From Cryobacterium sp. SO2 (GTDB taxonomy: Bacteria; Actinomycetota; Actinomycetes; Actinomycetales; Microbacteriaceae): a DNA stretch of 64,000 bases. Positions 1 through 7,829 of this stretch are shown here, one piece after another. The notes under the pieces were generated by a model. It saw only the letters and a program-made list of their open reading frames with translations, was not told the origin of the DNA and made no database searches. A program made the translations under genes and the position numbers. Numbering within the stretch: the stretch's first letter is position 1; every line of letters starts with the position of its first letter. Where the stretch lies: assembly GCF_026151165.2 (NCBI RefSeq), contig NZ_CP117849.1, forward strand, positions 3,038,001-3,102,000. Direction: 5' to 3'.

Positions 1-178
1 AGACCGGGCGTGGAGCCCGCGGGTAACAGTGTCGTTAGTCCTAGTGTACGACGCCGCGGGGGTCGGCTCGTGACCGGCGCGGGTGCGTCGTGTCGCACCG
101 ACACGACCGGATGCGCCCGGCCGGGCCGCCCGAGCCGCGCAGCATTGTGCAGGGCGGCTGGTTCGACGCCGGATTCCG

Positions 179-607
179 TCAGGCGGCGCCGATGCCGAAC
201 AGGCCGATGATCAGCGCCATCACCAGGATCGTGACGAGCTCGTGGGCGAGGTTGAGCGCGGTGAGGCCCCACGGCCGGCGGTCGAAGGCGTCGTGGGTGA
301 TCATCCGGGCGGCAGTGAACCCGGCCCAGAGAATGAGACCGGTGAGCAGGGTGTTGCCCAGGAAGTTGCCGCCGTAGAAGTTCTGCGCGATGGCCGCGGC
401 GCCGGCGAGCACCCACGCGGTGATGAAGCTCACGATGACCGTCACCACGATGGCCCGGGTGGCACCGGCCTGCAGGCTCTCGTCGGTGTGCCCGGCCACC
501 CGCATCCAGTACCGGCCGAACACCGCTTTGGCGTACCAGATCGCGCCGATCACCATGCTCGACGCCGTGGCCAGCAGCACGGCCCAGATGTTCACTTCGG
601 GGATCAT
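179..607 (-). CDS. DUF1761-family membrane protein
   Basis: The 142-residue product has four predicted membrane helices and the DUF1761 pattern: an N-terminal segment with 'AIWYAKAVFGRYW', a central helix pair, and a C-terminal part with 'NLAHELVTILVMALIIGLFG'. The family is uncharacterised and acts at the cytoplasmic membrane. I chose the ATG at 607 because AAGGAGA lies 5 bases before it; the frame stays open further upstream, but that part is arginine-rich and runs into a palindrome. It is a single gene, with element A1 in its upstream spacer. Family assignment is fairly sure; the function is unknown. Confidence 0.85.
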   Translation of the reverse strand: MIPEVNIWAVLLATASSMVIGAIWYAKAVFGRYWMRVAGHTDESLQAGATRAIVVTVIVSFITAWVLAGAAAIAQNFYGGNFLGNTLLTGLILWAGFTAARMITHDAFDRRPWGLTALNLAHELVTILVMALIIGLFGIGAA

Positions 608-683
608 GACGGTCTCCTTCCGCCGGCGGCGGTGCCGGGTGTGCTCCGATGCTAGCGCCGTCGGCCCCCGGCGGCAGCGGCTG

Positions 684-755
684 CGCAACTGTTCCCGTTC
701 CGGACAAATGCACCCGGTGTGCCGGGTGCAAATGTCCGCTCGGGACACAGTTGCG
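684..755. repeat. palindromic element A1 (72 bp)
   Basis: This is an imperfect 72-bp inverted repeat with outer arms CGCAACTGT / ACAGTTGCG and inner arms CGGACAAATGCACCCGG / CCGGGTGCAAATGTCCG. A second copy with the same arm sequences is at 6911-6980. It lies between the start of the DUF1761 gene and the end of the DUF255 gene, both on the minus strand, so it could end transcription of the upstream gene. There is no U-tract. Confidence 0.8.
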
Positions 756-789
756 GCCGCGGTGGGCGGCGCGGGAGGACGGGCGGCGG

Positions 790-2721
790 TCAGGCGAGGG
801 CTGCGGGGTCGGTCGTGGGCAGGCGGCAGACGAAGTCGTGACAGAGGTAGGCGGTGGGCAGGCCGTCACGGGTGCTGCGCTCGGCGAAGAGCTCGAAGCC
901 GGCCGCGGCGAAGGCGGCGCCCTGCTCCTCGGTGACCACGGCCACCAGGCCGAGGCGGCGGCGGGCCGCGTCGACGAGGGCGGCGCTGTCGGATGCGACG
1001 CTGTCGGATGCGGCGCTGTCGGATGCGGCGCTGTCGGATGCGGCGCTGTCGACGGCTGGGAGATCCGGGGCGGGGATGACCACCACGAGTTGCTCCACCG
1101 GCGAGGTGAGCGTGTTGACCAGCCGGAGGGCGGCGCCGAACGCGAGCGGGTTGGTGTTGCCCGCACCCACCAGGCGCACCATCCCGGCGGTGGCCGCCTC
1201 CCTGTACCGGGCGGCGCCGGTGAGCAGGTAGAGGCGCCAGGCCGCTGCCGCGATGGCCGAGAGCCCGGACGGGTACGCGCCCTCAGAAGGGTCGGTCGAC
1301 AGGGCTAGGCCCTGGCCGGTGAGCACCGGGTCTGCGCCCTCCGGCGGGACGAAGGCCACGTCGGGCGAGGCCGTGTCGACGGAGGCCACATCGGCGTTGG
1401 GGAGGGTGCGGTCGATCAGGTCCCGCGCCGCCTCCGCGTAACGCACCTCGCCCGTGGCCGTGGCGAGCTCGAGCAGACCGCCGGCGAACATGCCGTAGTC
1501 CTCGAGGGTTGCGACGGCGGGCGACAGTCTGGCCCCGATGGAGGCGCGCACCAGGGCGCCGTCGCCCCGGCGGTGCAGAGTGAGCAGCCGGTCGGCGGCG
1601 CGGCGGGCCAGGGCCAGCGCGGTGTCGTCGGCGAAGGCCAGCCCGGCGCCGGCAAGCGCCCCGATTGCCAGGCCGTTCCAACCGGTGAGCACCTTCGCGT
1701 CGAGGGCCGGCGGCGCCTGGTCGCGGCGGGCGTCTTCGTCCAGGGCGTAGTAGCCGCCCTCCACCCGCACGCCGTCGACGGTGCTCTCGGAGTCCTGGGC
1801 GCTGGCGAAGCCACCGTCGGGCAGCTGCAGCACCTCACCGAGGAACCGCACCAGCCCCTCGGCCACGAGGCGGGCCCAGCGTTCGCCGGTGAGCATCCAC
1901 GCCCGGGTATAGAGGTCGAGCAGTTGGGCGTTGTCGTAGAGCATGCGCTCGTAGTGTGGGTCGCTCCAGTCCCGGTTGACCGCGTAGCGGAAGAAGCCGC
2001 CCTCGACGGGGTCGCGGAGCGGCGACGCGCCCATCCGCTTGAGGGTGCGCAGTGCCAGGTCGCGGCCGTCGGCGCGGTCGAGCAGCAGGCCGAGGGTGGG
2101 CGATGCGGGAAATTTGGGGGCGCCGCCGAAGCCGCCGTAGACCGGGTCTTCGGCCGTCGCGAGCCGGTCGACGATCTCGGCCAACTGCGTTTGGTCGGGC
2201 AGCCGGCCGTCGGCGGCCGGTGCGGTCTGCGCGAGCGCCTCGACGAGTCCGGCGGCGCTATTCTCCACGGCGTCGCGGCGGGTGGTCCAGGCATCCGTCA
2301 CGGCCGCGAGCACCTCGCGAAACGCCGGATGCCCGGGCATCGGGGTGGGCGGCGAGTAGGTGCCGGCGTGGAAGGGCCGGCCGGCCGGGGTGACGAACAC
2401 ATTCAGCGGCCAGCCGAGGTTCTGGGTGAACGCGCCGGCGGCGGCGAGGTAGCTGGCGTCCACATCGGGGTGTTCCTCGCGGTCGACCTTGATGCTCACG
2501 AAGTGCTCATTGAGGTAGGCGGCTATACCGAGGTCGCTGAAGCTCTCGCGAGCCATCACGTGGCACCAGTGGCAGGTGGCATAGCCGATCGACACGAGCA
2601 CCGGCACATCACGGCGGCGGGCTTCGGCGAAGGCGTCCTCGCCCCAGGGCTGCCAGTCGACGGGGTTCGCAGCGTGCGAGCGCAGGTACGGGCTGATGGC
2701 ATCGGCGAGGCGATTCGGCAT
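790..2721 (-). CDS. DUF255 thioredoxin-domain protein (YyaL/SSP411 type)
   Basis: The 643-residue protein begins 'MPNRLADAISPYLRSHAANP', the hallmark start of the DUF255 family. It has a thioredoxin fold with a CHWC motif at residues 50-53 and continues into an (alpha/alpha)6-barrel-like region. The length fits the family, whose members are cytosolic and of uncertain function. The ATG at 2721 is fixed by this conserved N-terminus; in-frame sequence upstream is not family-like. Near the C-terminus a 15-bp tandem repeat encodes several 'DSAAS' units that interrupt a conserved region. It appears monocistronic. Confidence 0.9.
   Translation of the reverse strand: MPNRLADAISPYLRSHAANPVDWQPWGEDAFAEARRRDVPVLVSIGYATCHWCHVMARESFSDLGIAAYLNEHFVSIKVDREEHPDVDASYLAAAGAFTQNLGWPLNVFVTPAGRPFHAGTYSPPTPMPGHPAFREVLAAVTDAWTTRRDAVENSAAGLVEALAQTAPAADGRLPDQTQLAEIVDRLATAEDPVYGGFGGAPKFPASPTLGLLLDRADGRDLALRTLKRMGASPLRDPVEGGFFRYAVNRDWSDPHYERMLYDNAQLLDLYTRAWMLTGERWARLVAEGLVRFLGEVLQLPDGGFASAQDSESTVDGVRVEGGYYALDEDARRDQAPPALDAKVLTGWNGLAIGALAGAGLAFADDTALALARRAADRLLTLHRRGDGALVRASIGARLSPAVATLEDYGMFAGGLLELATATGEVRYAEAARDLIDRTLPNADVASVDTASPDVAFVPPEGADPVLTGQGLALSTDPSEGAYPSGLSAIAAAAWRLYLLTGAARYREAATAGMVRLVGAGNTNPLAFGAALRLVNTLTSPVEQLVVVIPAPDLPAVDSAASDSAASDSAASDSVASDSAALVDAARRRLGLVAVVTEEQGAAFAAAGFELFAERSTRDGLPTAYLCHDFVCRLPTTDPAALA
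986..1051. repeat. 15-bp tandem repeat inside the DUF255 gene
   Basis: Four direct copies of CTGTCGGATGCGGCG (the first with one change) are followed by a partial fifth. The unit is a multiple of three and stays in frame, coding for DSAAS repeats near the C-terminus. It probably arose by slippage, so copy number may vary between strains. Confidence 0.9.
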
Positions 2722-2863
2722 GGCTCCATTGTCACCCGGCAGTCTGCGTTCTGGCTGGTCGCGGCGCGATCCGCGGGCGCGAACCTCTCCGCGAGGTGCC
2801 GCATCGCGCCTGGGGCGGGGCGCGAAACGGGTGGATGCCGCGGCTCGGCGACCGCCGGCAACT

Positions 2864-2920
2864 CGACGTGCCGCATCCTGCCTCGGCGGGGCGCGGGAAG
2901 GGACATTTCGCGGCAACTCG
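2864..2920. repeat. palindromic element C1 (degenerate, 57 bp)
   Basis: This is a diverged member of the C family. The left arm reads CGACGTGCCGCA and the right arm TTTCGCGGCAACTCG, with GCGGGAAGGG in the middle as in the better copies at 5939 and 48884. It lies in the 263-bp spacer between the divergent DUF255 and PLDc_N genes. The rest of that spacer shows no clear promoter. Confidence 0.6.
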
Positions 2921-2984
2921 CGTGCGCATGGAGGGTTGCCCAGACCGGGGCCGACTGTGAGACTGGAGGCGACGAAGGGGCACG

Positions 2985-3245
2985 ATGGACGTCTGGGCGC
3001 TGCTGCTGGGAATTGGCACGATGGCCCTGGTCGCTGCGGCCGTCGTCATGGTCTTCACGTCGCTCTTCAGCGCCCCGCTGACCGGCACCGAGCGGGCGAT
3101 CTGGGTGCTGATCATCCTGGCGTTCCCGATCCTGGGTGCCTTCGTCTGGCTGTCCTGGGGCCAGGACTCGCTCCGCCACCGTCCCTCCGGTGGGCGCGCG
3201 CCCGGCAGCCCGGCAGCCTCGGCCTCCGGTCCCTCCCGGCCCTGA
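2985..3245 (+). CDS. small PLDc_N-domain membrane protein
   Basis: The 86-residue protein has two membrane helices (about residues 4-26 and 37-57). The second contains 'IWVLIILAFPILGAFVWLSWG', the pattern of the phospholipase D-nuclease N-terminal domain (PLDc_N), which occurs alone in many actinobacterial membrane proteins of unknown function. The tail is Pro/Ser/Gly-rich and cytoplasmic. A purine-rich stretch (GACGAAGGGGCACG) precedes the ATG. The next gene starts 16 bp downstream on the same strand, so the two are probably co-transcribed. Confidence 0.8.
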   Translation: MDVWALLLGIGTMALVAAAVVMVFTSLFSAPLTGTERAIWVLIILAFPILGAFVWLSWGQDSLRHRPSGGRAPGSPAASASGPSRP

Positions 3246-3261
3246 CCGGCACAGCGTCACG

Positions 3262-3987
3262 ATGACCGAACGCACCATGACTCCCGCCGAAGCTGCGGCG
3301 CTGCTCGAGGTGGCGATCGACGCGGAGCCGGAGCAGGTGGAGCGCGCCTACAGGTACCAGGCGCAGCGTTCCCACCCCGACCGGTTGGCTGCGGCCACAC
3401 CGGCGGAGCAGGCCGCGGCGGCCGCCCGGTTCGACAGGTACACCCTGGCGCGCTCCGTGCTGCGCGACGCCGACGCCGAGCGGATGCGCGCCTCCCCCGC
3501 CGCCGGTCCCGCCGGCCCCGGTGCCGCAGAGCGTGGTTCCGGCGGCGGCGGTTCTGCTGGCTCCTCCGCGTTCGGCGTAGCCCGCGGCGCGAACTGGGGC
3601 GCGAACTGGGCGGCCGATGAGCCGTACGAGCCCGTGGTTCCGGCAGGGCCCTGGTTGTTCTGGGTGTGGGTGGGTCTCTACGCGGTGGCTGCCGTGATCG
3701 CGTTCATCGGTGGCCCGCTGCCGTATTCGGCGGCGGACCTGTGGCTTCGGCTGCTGCCGCTCGGGCTCGCCGCCGTGGCCTTCGCCCGCACCGGGCGGCG
3801 CGGCTTCCTGGCCGTGGTGGTCGCCCTGGGCGCCGCCACTGCCGTGCTCACCATCCTGTTCGCGTCGTTCGGCCCGCTCGTGTCGATGATCCTGCTCGGC
3901 GCACCCGTGCTCGGGCTCGTCGCCCTCGGCCGGCAGCGCGGCCCGCAGCGACCCGATGCGGCCGGCGCGCCCCGGCCCGCGGCCTGA
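3262..3987 (+). CDS. J-domain-like membrane protein
   Basis: The 241-residue protein has an N-terminal region resembling a truncated DnaJ domain. Residues 8-45 contain helix II-like 'VERAYRYQAQ' directly followed by the diagnostic HPD motif (residues 38-40), which in true J-proteins stimulates DnaK. A Gly/Ser-rich linker follows, then about four membrane helices from residue 130 on. I chose the ATG at 3262 because the J-domain begins shortly after it; the open frame upstream overlaps the PLDc_N gene. It could be a membrane-tethered DnaK partner, but only the HPD motif supports that. Confidence 0.7.
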   Translation: MTERTMTPAEAAALLEVAIDAEPEQVERAYRYQAQRSHPDRLAAATPAEQAAAAARFDRYTLARSVLRDADAERMRASPAAGPAGPGAAERGSGGGGSAGSSAFGVARGANWGANWAADEPYEPVVPAGPWLFWVWVGLYAVAAVIAFIGGPLPYSAADLWLRLLPLGLAAVAFARTGRRGFLAVVVALGAATAVLTILFASFGPLVSMILLGAPVLGLVALGRQRGPQRPDAAGAPRPAA

Positions 3988-4421
3988 GTCCAGCCCCGCC
4001 CTGCGGTCTGAGTCCCGCCCCGCGCCAGCCGCGCCCCGTCCGCACGCCGCCCGCGTCGCATCCGCACCCCACCCCACCCGCGTCGCGCCCACATCCCACC
4101 CGCGAAAGCGGTGAAACGGTCACCCCAGGTCTCGGAGGCAGCCGCACGGCCGCTCTCGCGGGAGGCCCATCTCGCGAAAGCGGCACTGTGGTCACCACCG
4201 GCGCGCCAAGTGACCACACGGCCGCACTCGCGGAAGATCGATCTCGCGAAAGACCGCTCTCGCGGAAGCGGTGAAACGGTCACATCAGGTCCCGGAAGCA
4301 ACCGCACGGCCGCTCTCGCGAAAGACCGAACTCGCGAAAGCGGTAAAACGGTCACCTCAGGTCTCGGAGGCAGCCGCACGGCCGCTTTCGCGGGACGCCG
4401 GGGCAGAGCGGGCGGGGCGGG
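3988..4421. other. 434-bp gene-free spacer filled by palindrome array B
   Basis: No coding sequence is supported in this gap between the convergent J-domain and pnuC genes. Positions 3988-4100 are Pro/Ala-like GC-rich sequence with short CGCATCC repeats. Positions 4101-4392 are a tandem array of palindromic units, described separately. A terminator function for the two convergent genes is possible. Confidence 0.8.
4101..4392. repeat. tandem array of four 60-bp palindromic units (family B)
   Basis: The four units lie at 4101-4160, 4173-4232, 4261-4320 and 4333-4392, separated by spacers of 12, 28 and 12 bp. Each starts CGCGRAAGCGG and ends CCGC(A/T)(C/T)TCGCG, so its ends are complementary. 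Unit 2 is the best palindrome, with inner arms GTGGTCAC / GTGACCAC. Units 1, 3 and 4 share GGTCAC and TCAGGT / CCAGGT cores. I saw no further copies in the window. Confidence 0.9.
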
Positions 4422-5090
4422 TCAGGCCGGGACGTGCTCGAGCAGCGCCTGGCGCCGGCGTTGCACCCGGCTCCAGATCACGAATCCGGTGATCGTGAAC
4501 GCGCCGTAGAAGAGATACAGGATGGCCGAGGCGTAGTACCCCGCGCTGACCAGCAGCGGAACACCGACGATGTCGACCGCGACCCAGATCAGCCAGAACT
4601 CGGTCCAGCCGCGGGCCATGCCGTAGGTGGCCAGGAGCGACCCGGTGAAGATCCAGGCGTCGGCCCAGACCGGTTCGAACGAGCCCAGCGCGCGGAAGAT
4701 CGGCGTGAGGATGAGCGTGCCGGCGACGAGACCGACACCCAGGCCGATCCGGGCGCGCGTGCCCGCCCAGTGCGGAGCGACCGCGACGGTGCCGGCCGAG
4801 CGACTGCGCGACCACTGGATCCAGCCGTAGACGGACACGATGATGAACATGATCTGGCGACCGGCCTGGCCGAGCAGATTGACCGGGTTGGGTGTGCCGA
4901 AGACCGCGCCGAGGAACACCGTGAAGAGCAGGGCGTTGCCGAGGATACCCACGGGCCAGGCCCAGATCTTGCGGCGCATCCCGCCGACGGCGCTGGCGAT
5001 GCCGAACACATTGCCGATGATCTCGCGCCAGAGGATGGTCTGGTCACCGATCTGCAGCTGGGCGTCAAAAAGCCAATTGATCAGGGACAC
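4422..5090 (-). CDS. pnuC: nicotinamide riboside transporter PnuC
   Basis: The 222-residue protein has about seven membrane helices and PnuC signatures: 'ASAVGGMRRKIWAWPVGILGN' near residues 32-52, the 'FIIVSVYGWIQW' helix, and a C-terminal 'YGAFTITGFVIW'. PnuC carriers import nicotinamide riboside by facilitated diffusion, feeding NAD salvage. The start is GTG at 5090, preceded by a GGGAGAG motif about 10 bases upstream. The stop lies beyond array B. No NAD-dependent riboswitch is apparent in the short upstream region. Confidence 0.92.
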   Translation of the reverse strand: MSLINWLFDAQLQIGDQTILWREIIGNVFGIASAVGGMRRKIWAWPVGILGNALLFTVFLGAVFGTPNPVNLLGQAGRQIMFIIVSVYGWIQWSRSRSAGTVAVAPHWAGTRARIGLGVGLVAGTLILTPIFRALGSFEPVWADAWIFTGSLLATYGMARGWTEFWLIWVAVDIVGVPLLVSAGYYASAILYLFYGAFTITGFVIWSRVQRRRQALLEHVPA

Positions 5091-5170
5091 AAGATACTTC
5101 TCTCCCGGATGGGTCGCATCCGTGCACGTCCCAATGTAAGGCTTTGGGGCGCGGGTCTATTCCGCAGGCG

Positions 5171-5752
5171 CTACCAGACGATGGCGGCGGAGTCCGCCGA
5201 GAGGTTCGCCGGCAGGCTGGCCCGCACCAGCGGCAGCCCGCGGCGGATGGCCTGGTCGATGCGCTCGCTGAGCTCGGCGTTGGTCACCCGGTAGTCAGTG
5301 AAGTCGGAGTCCTTGGCGTACACGCCGAGCGGCAGGGTCAGCGCCTGGAAGAAGCTGAACAGCGGCCGGAACTGGTGCTCGAGGATGAGCGCGTGCCGGT
5401 CGCTGCCGCCGGTGGCTGCGAGCAGCACCGGCTTGTCGACGAGCGAGTACTGCTCCACAAAGTCGAAGACGTGCTTGAACAGGCCGGTGAACGACGCCCG
5501 GTACACCGGGGACGCCACGATGAGCAGGTCGGCGCCCTCGATGCGCTGGAGGTCGGCCTCGGCCGCCGGCGAGAGCTCGTCGCGGCGCAGCGCCCCTGAG
5601 AATTCGCGGCCCACCTGGCTGAGCTCGATCAGGTGCACATCGATCGACAGCTCGCGCTCCAGCGCGTCGAGGATCGCCCGCACGAGGGCGGTTGTCTTCG
5701 AGGGGGCGTGCAGGCTGCCGGAGACGGCGACGACGTTCAGGGTGTACGACAT
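5171..5752 (-). CDS. NAD(P)H-dependent FMN reductase
   Basis: The 193-residue flavodoxin-fold protein has 'VVAVSGSLHAPSKTTAL' (the flavin phosphate loop) at its start and 'ASPVYRASFTGLFKHVFDFV' at about residues 80-99, both typical of the SsuE/MsuE family. The 'LAATGGSDRHALILEHQFRPLFSFF' block matches FMN reductases that pair with luciferase-like monooxygenases (CE1759 type). It would supply reduced FMN to a partner oxygenase in the cytosol, but no such oxygenase gene lies nearby. The ATG at 5752 directly precedes the conserved strand. Confidence 0.85.
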   Translation of the reverse strand: MSYTLNVVAVSGSLHAPSKTTALVRAILDALERELSIDVHLIELSQVGREFSGALRRDELSPAAEADLQRIEGADLLIVASPVYRASFTGLFKHVFDFVEQYSLVDKPVLLAATGGSDRHALILEHQFRPLFSFFQALTLPLGVYAKDSDFTDYRVTNAELSERIDQAIRRGLPLVRASLPANLSADSAAIVW

Positions 5753-5866
5753 ACCTCGACGCTAAATGGCCGGTGCGGATGCCGCCACCCGCGCCGACAC
5801 ACGGCGTAAGACGGCGGATGCGCCCGGCGCCACCGCATCCGCTGCCCGCGCCGCTCGGGCATTCGC

Positions 5867-5922
5867 CGAGTTGCGGCAAGCGCCCCTTCAGGCGCACCCA
5901 CGGGGCATTTCGCGGCAAGTGG
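5867..5922. repeat. palindromic element C2
   Basis: This is an imperfect C-family element (GTTGCGGCAAGCGCCCC on the left, GGGGCATTTCGCGGCAAGT on the right). Its left arm has partly lost complementarity. It sits about 15 bp from the much better copy C3, in the 259-bp spacer between the FMN reductase start and the end of the aldo/keto reductase gene. Confidence 0.65.
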
Positions 5923-5938
5923 GCGCAGTGCACTGCAC

Positions 5939-5995
5939 CGACGTGCCGCAAACGGCCCCTTCAGCGGTGCGGAAGGGGCCGTTTGCGGCAAGTCG
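5939..5995. repeat. palindromic element C3 (57 bp)
   Basis: This is a strong inverted repeat with left arm GTGCCGCAAACGGCCCCTTC and right arm GAAGGGGCCGTTTGCGGCA around the loop AGCGGTGCG. It ends 16 bp before the aldo/keto reductase stop codon and, read on the minus strand, is placed as a terminator hairpin for that gene. Confidence 0.85.
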
Positions 5996-6011
5996 ATCGA
6001 GCCCGGTGGGG

Positions 6012-6845
6012 CTAGTTGACCTCGTTGGGGTGCGCGCTGACCCGGCCGCCGCGCTCGAGCGCCGAGATGGTGGCCAGCTCGGTGTGACTGAGCTCGAAGT
6101 CGAAGACGTCGAAGTTCTCGATCATGCGCTCGCGGCGGTTCGACTTGGGGAAGACAATGTTGCCGGTCTGCAGGTGCCAGCGGATGACGACCTGAGCGGG
6201 GGTCTTGCCGTGCGCCTCGGCCGCGGCGGTGACCACGCCTTCGTCGAGCAGCGGGTACTTGCCCTGGCCGAGCGGTCCCCAGGCCTCGATGTGGATGCCG
6301 TGCTCGCGGGCGAACGTGGTGACCTCGGCCTGCTGGTAGGCGGGGTGCAACTCGATCTGGTTGACCGCGGGCACGACCTCGGTTTCGTCGAGGAGGCGCT
6401 TCAGGTGCGGCACGAGGAAGTTCGAGACGCCGATCGAGCGGGCCCGGCCGGACTCGCGGATGGTCTCGAGCGTCTTCCAGCTCTCCACGAACTTGTCGTT
6501 CGCCGGTGCCGGCCAGTGGATCAGGTACAGGTCCACGTAGTCCAAGCCAAGCTTCTCCAGGCTCGCATCGAACGCGTCCAGCGCCGACTGGGTGCCCTGC
6601 TTGTCGTTCCACAGCTTGGTGGTCACGAACAGCTCTGAGCGGTCGATACCGGATGCGGCGAGCGCCTGGCCGACGCCCTCCTCGTTGCCGTAGACGGCGG
6701 CGGTGTCGATGTGCCGGTAGCCCACCTCGAGCGCGTCGGTGACGATGCGGGTGGTCTCGGTCGGGTCGACCTTGAAGACCCCGAAGCCGAGCTGCGGGAT
6801 GGTGTGGCCGTCGTTCAGGGTGATGGTGGGTACGGATTTCGTCAT
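6012..6845 (-). CDS. aldo/keto reductase (2,5-diketogluconate reductase-like)
   Basis: The 277-residue NADPH-dependent aldo/keto reductase is a TIM barrel. The catalytic tetrad is present: D47, Y52, K77 and H110 ('YRHIDTAAVYGNE', 'VTTKLWN', 'DLYLIHWP'). The C-terminal cofactor site is 'NIVFPKSNRRERMIENFDVF'. The closest described subgroup is the 2,5-diketo-D-gluconate/methylglyoxal reductase type; the physiological substrate cannot be read from sequence. It resembles the paralogue at 27363, with the tetrad at the same positions. It appears monocistronic. Confidence 0.9.
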   Translation of the reverse strand: MTKSVPTITLNDGHTIPQLGFGVFKVDPTETTRIVTDALEVGYRHIDTAAVYGNEEGVGQALAASGIDRSELFVTTKLWNDKQGTQSALDAFDASLEKLGLDYVDLYLIHWPAPANDKFVESWKTLETIRESGRARSIGVSNFLVPHLKRLLDETEVVPAVNQIELHPAYQQAEVTTFAREHGIHIEAWGPLGQGKYPLLDEGVVTAAAEAHGKTPAQVVIRWHLQTGNIVFPKSNRRERMIENFDVFDFELSHTELATISALERGGRVSAHPNEVN

Positions 6846-6910
6846 CCATTGAGCCTACGGAGCACGCGGCCGGGGCGCACGTCACGCATGCCGACAGCGT
6901 AATCCGCGGC

Positions 6911-6980
6911 CGACTGTTCCCGAAACGGACAATTGTTGCCGGCGCACCGGGCGCAAATGTCCGCTTCGGCAACAGTTGCG
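6911..6980. repeat. palindromic element A2 (70 bp)
   Basis: This is the second copy of family A. It carries CGACTGTTCCCG on the left and CGGCAACAGTTGCG on the right, with the same inner CGGACAA / GCGCAAATGTCCG segments as copy A1. It lies between the aldo/keto reductase start and the end of the ABC exporter operon, in the same relation to its neighbours as A1. Confidence 0.8.
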
Positions 6981-7001
6981 AGGTGCGGCCGGGCGACAGG
7001 C

Positions 7002-7829
7002 CTAGTGGTAGCGGCGGCCCTCGTCGCGGCGGAAGAGCAGCAGCGCCAGAGCGAAGGTGACCGCGGTCCAGACCAGGATGCCGATCCACACCCACGGCTC
7101 CAGCTCACCGCCCTGCACGGCCCAGATCACGAACTCCCGGGCCTGCCGCGACGGCAGGAACTTCGACACGGTGTCGAGCCAGTCCGCGAAAAGGTACGGC
7201 GGCAGGAACAGACCGCCGGCGAACGCGAGGCCGAACATCACGATCTGCACCACCGCGATCGCGGCCTTGGACGACATCGAGTAGCCGATCGAGATGCCGA
7301 TGAACATGAACGGCAGCGCCGAGATGCCCAACGCCACGAGCCCGGCGAGAATGCCCAGCACGGATGCCTCCGCCGCCGTGAACAACGCACCGATAGCGAT
7401 CACCGGCAGGATCGACACCAGGCCCATCAGGCCGGTGGAGAAGATCTGGCCGAGCACCCGGGAGATGCCCGGCACCGGCAGGGTGCGCAGGTACGGGTCC
7501 CATGGCTGTTCCCGGTTGGCCGAGATGTTCAAGCCGAAGCTGAACAGCGAGTTGGACATCAGCGCGAACACGCTCAGCGCGATCACCGCCTGGGTGGCAA
7601 ACTCCGGGTTGTCAGCGACGGTGCGTTGCGGCACCACGAAGAACAGCAGCGACAGCCCGGGGAACACCAGCGATCCGATCAGGGCGGCCGGGATGCGGAA
7701 TGTCTCGAGCAGGATGATCCGCGCGTGCACGAACGTGAGGGCGAGGATGCCCGTGCGCCCGCCGAGCACCGTGCTGCGGCCGGGTGCGGCCGGAGCGGCG
7801 CCGGCCGGGGTGGGGGTGAGAGTGCTCAT
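7002..7829 (-). CDS. ABC-2 type exporter permease
   Basis: The 275-residue protein has six predicted membrane helices and the ABC-2 topology ('SNSLFSFGLNISANREQPWDPYLRTLPVP' on the cytoplasmic loop). It pairs with the ATPase encoded just upstream to form an exporter, and its substrate is unknown. The ATG at 7829 overlaps the ATPase stop (ATGA), so translation is coupled. It is the last gene of a four-gene minus-strand operon (9698 to 7002). The ATPase-plus-permease pair resembles bacteriocin/antibiotic or linear-polyketide exporters of Gram-positives. Confidence 0.9.
   Translation of the reverse strand: MSTLTPTPAGAAPAAPGRSTVLGGRTGILALTFVHARIILLETFRIPAALIGSLVFPGLSLLFFVVPQRTVADNPEFATQAVIALSVFALMSNSLFSFGLNISANREQPWDPYLRTLPVPGISRVLGQIFSTGLMGLVSILPVIAIGALFTAAEASVLGILAGLVALGISALPFMFIGISIGYSMSSKAAIAVVQIVMFGLAFAGGLFLPPYLFADWLDTVSKFLPSRQAREFVIWAVQGGELEPWVWIGILVWTAVTFALALLLFRRDEGRRYH

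Noticed and set aside
95..100. Second P-loop in the helicase-like protein (residues 95-100, TGKTTL)
   Set aside because: It sits in the N-terminal beta-rich domain at a place where relatives have a variable 'GR/KTT' stretch before 'LLRD'; spacing to other helicase motifs is wrong for a functional motif I. Coordinates given are residues.
1573..3081. 502-codon plus-strand frame across the DUF255 gene
   Set aside because: It is a shadow frame; the DUF255 protein on the other strand has CHWC and full family length.
4101..4392. CRISPR array
   Set aside because: There are only four 60-bp repeats that vary in sequence, spacers of 12-28 bp that resemble each other, and no cas gene; the units are palindromes.
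5091..5170. NAD-sensing riboswitch before pnuC
   Set aside because: The leader is too short and lacks the conserved hairpins; no supporting structure could be drawn.
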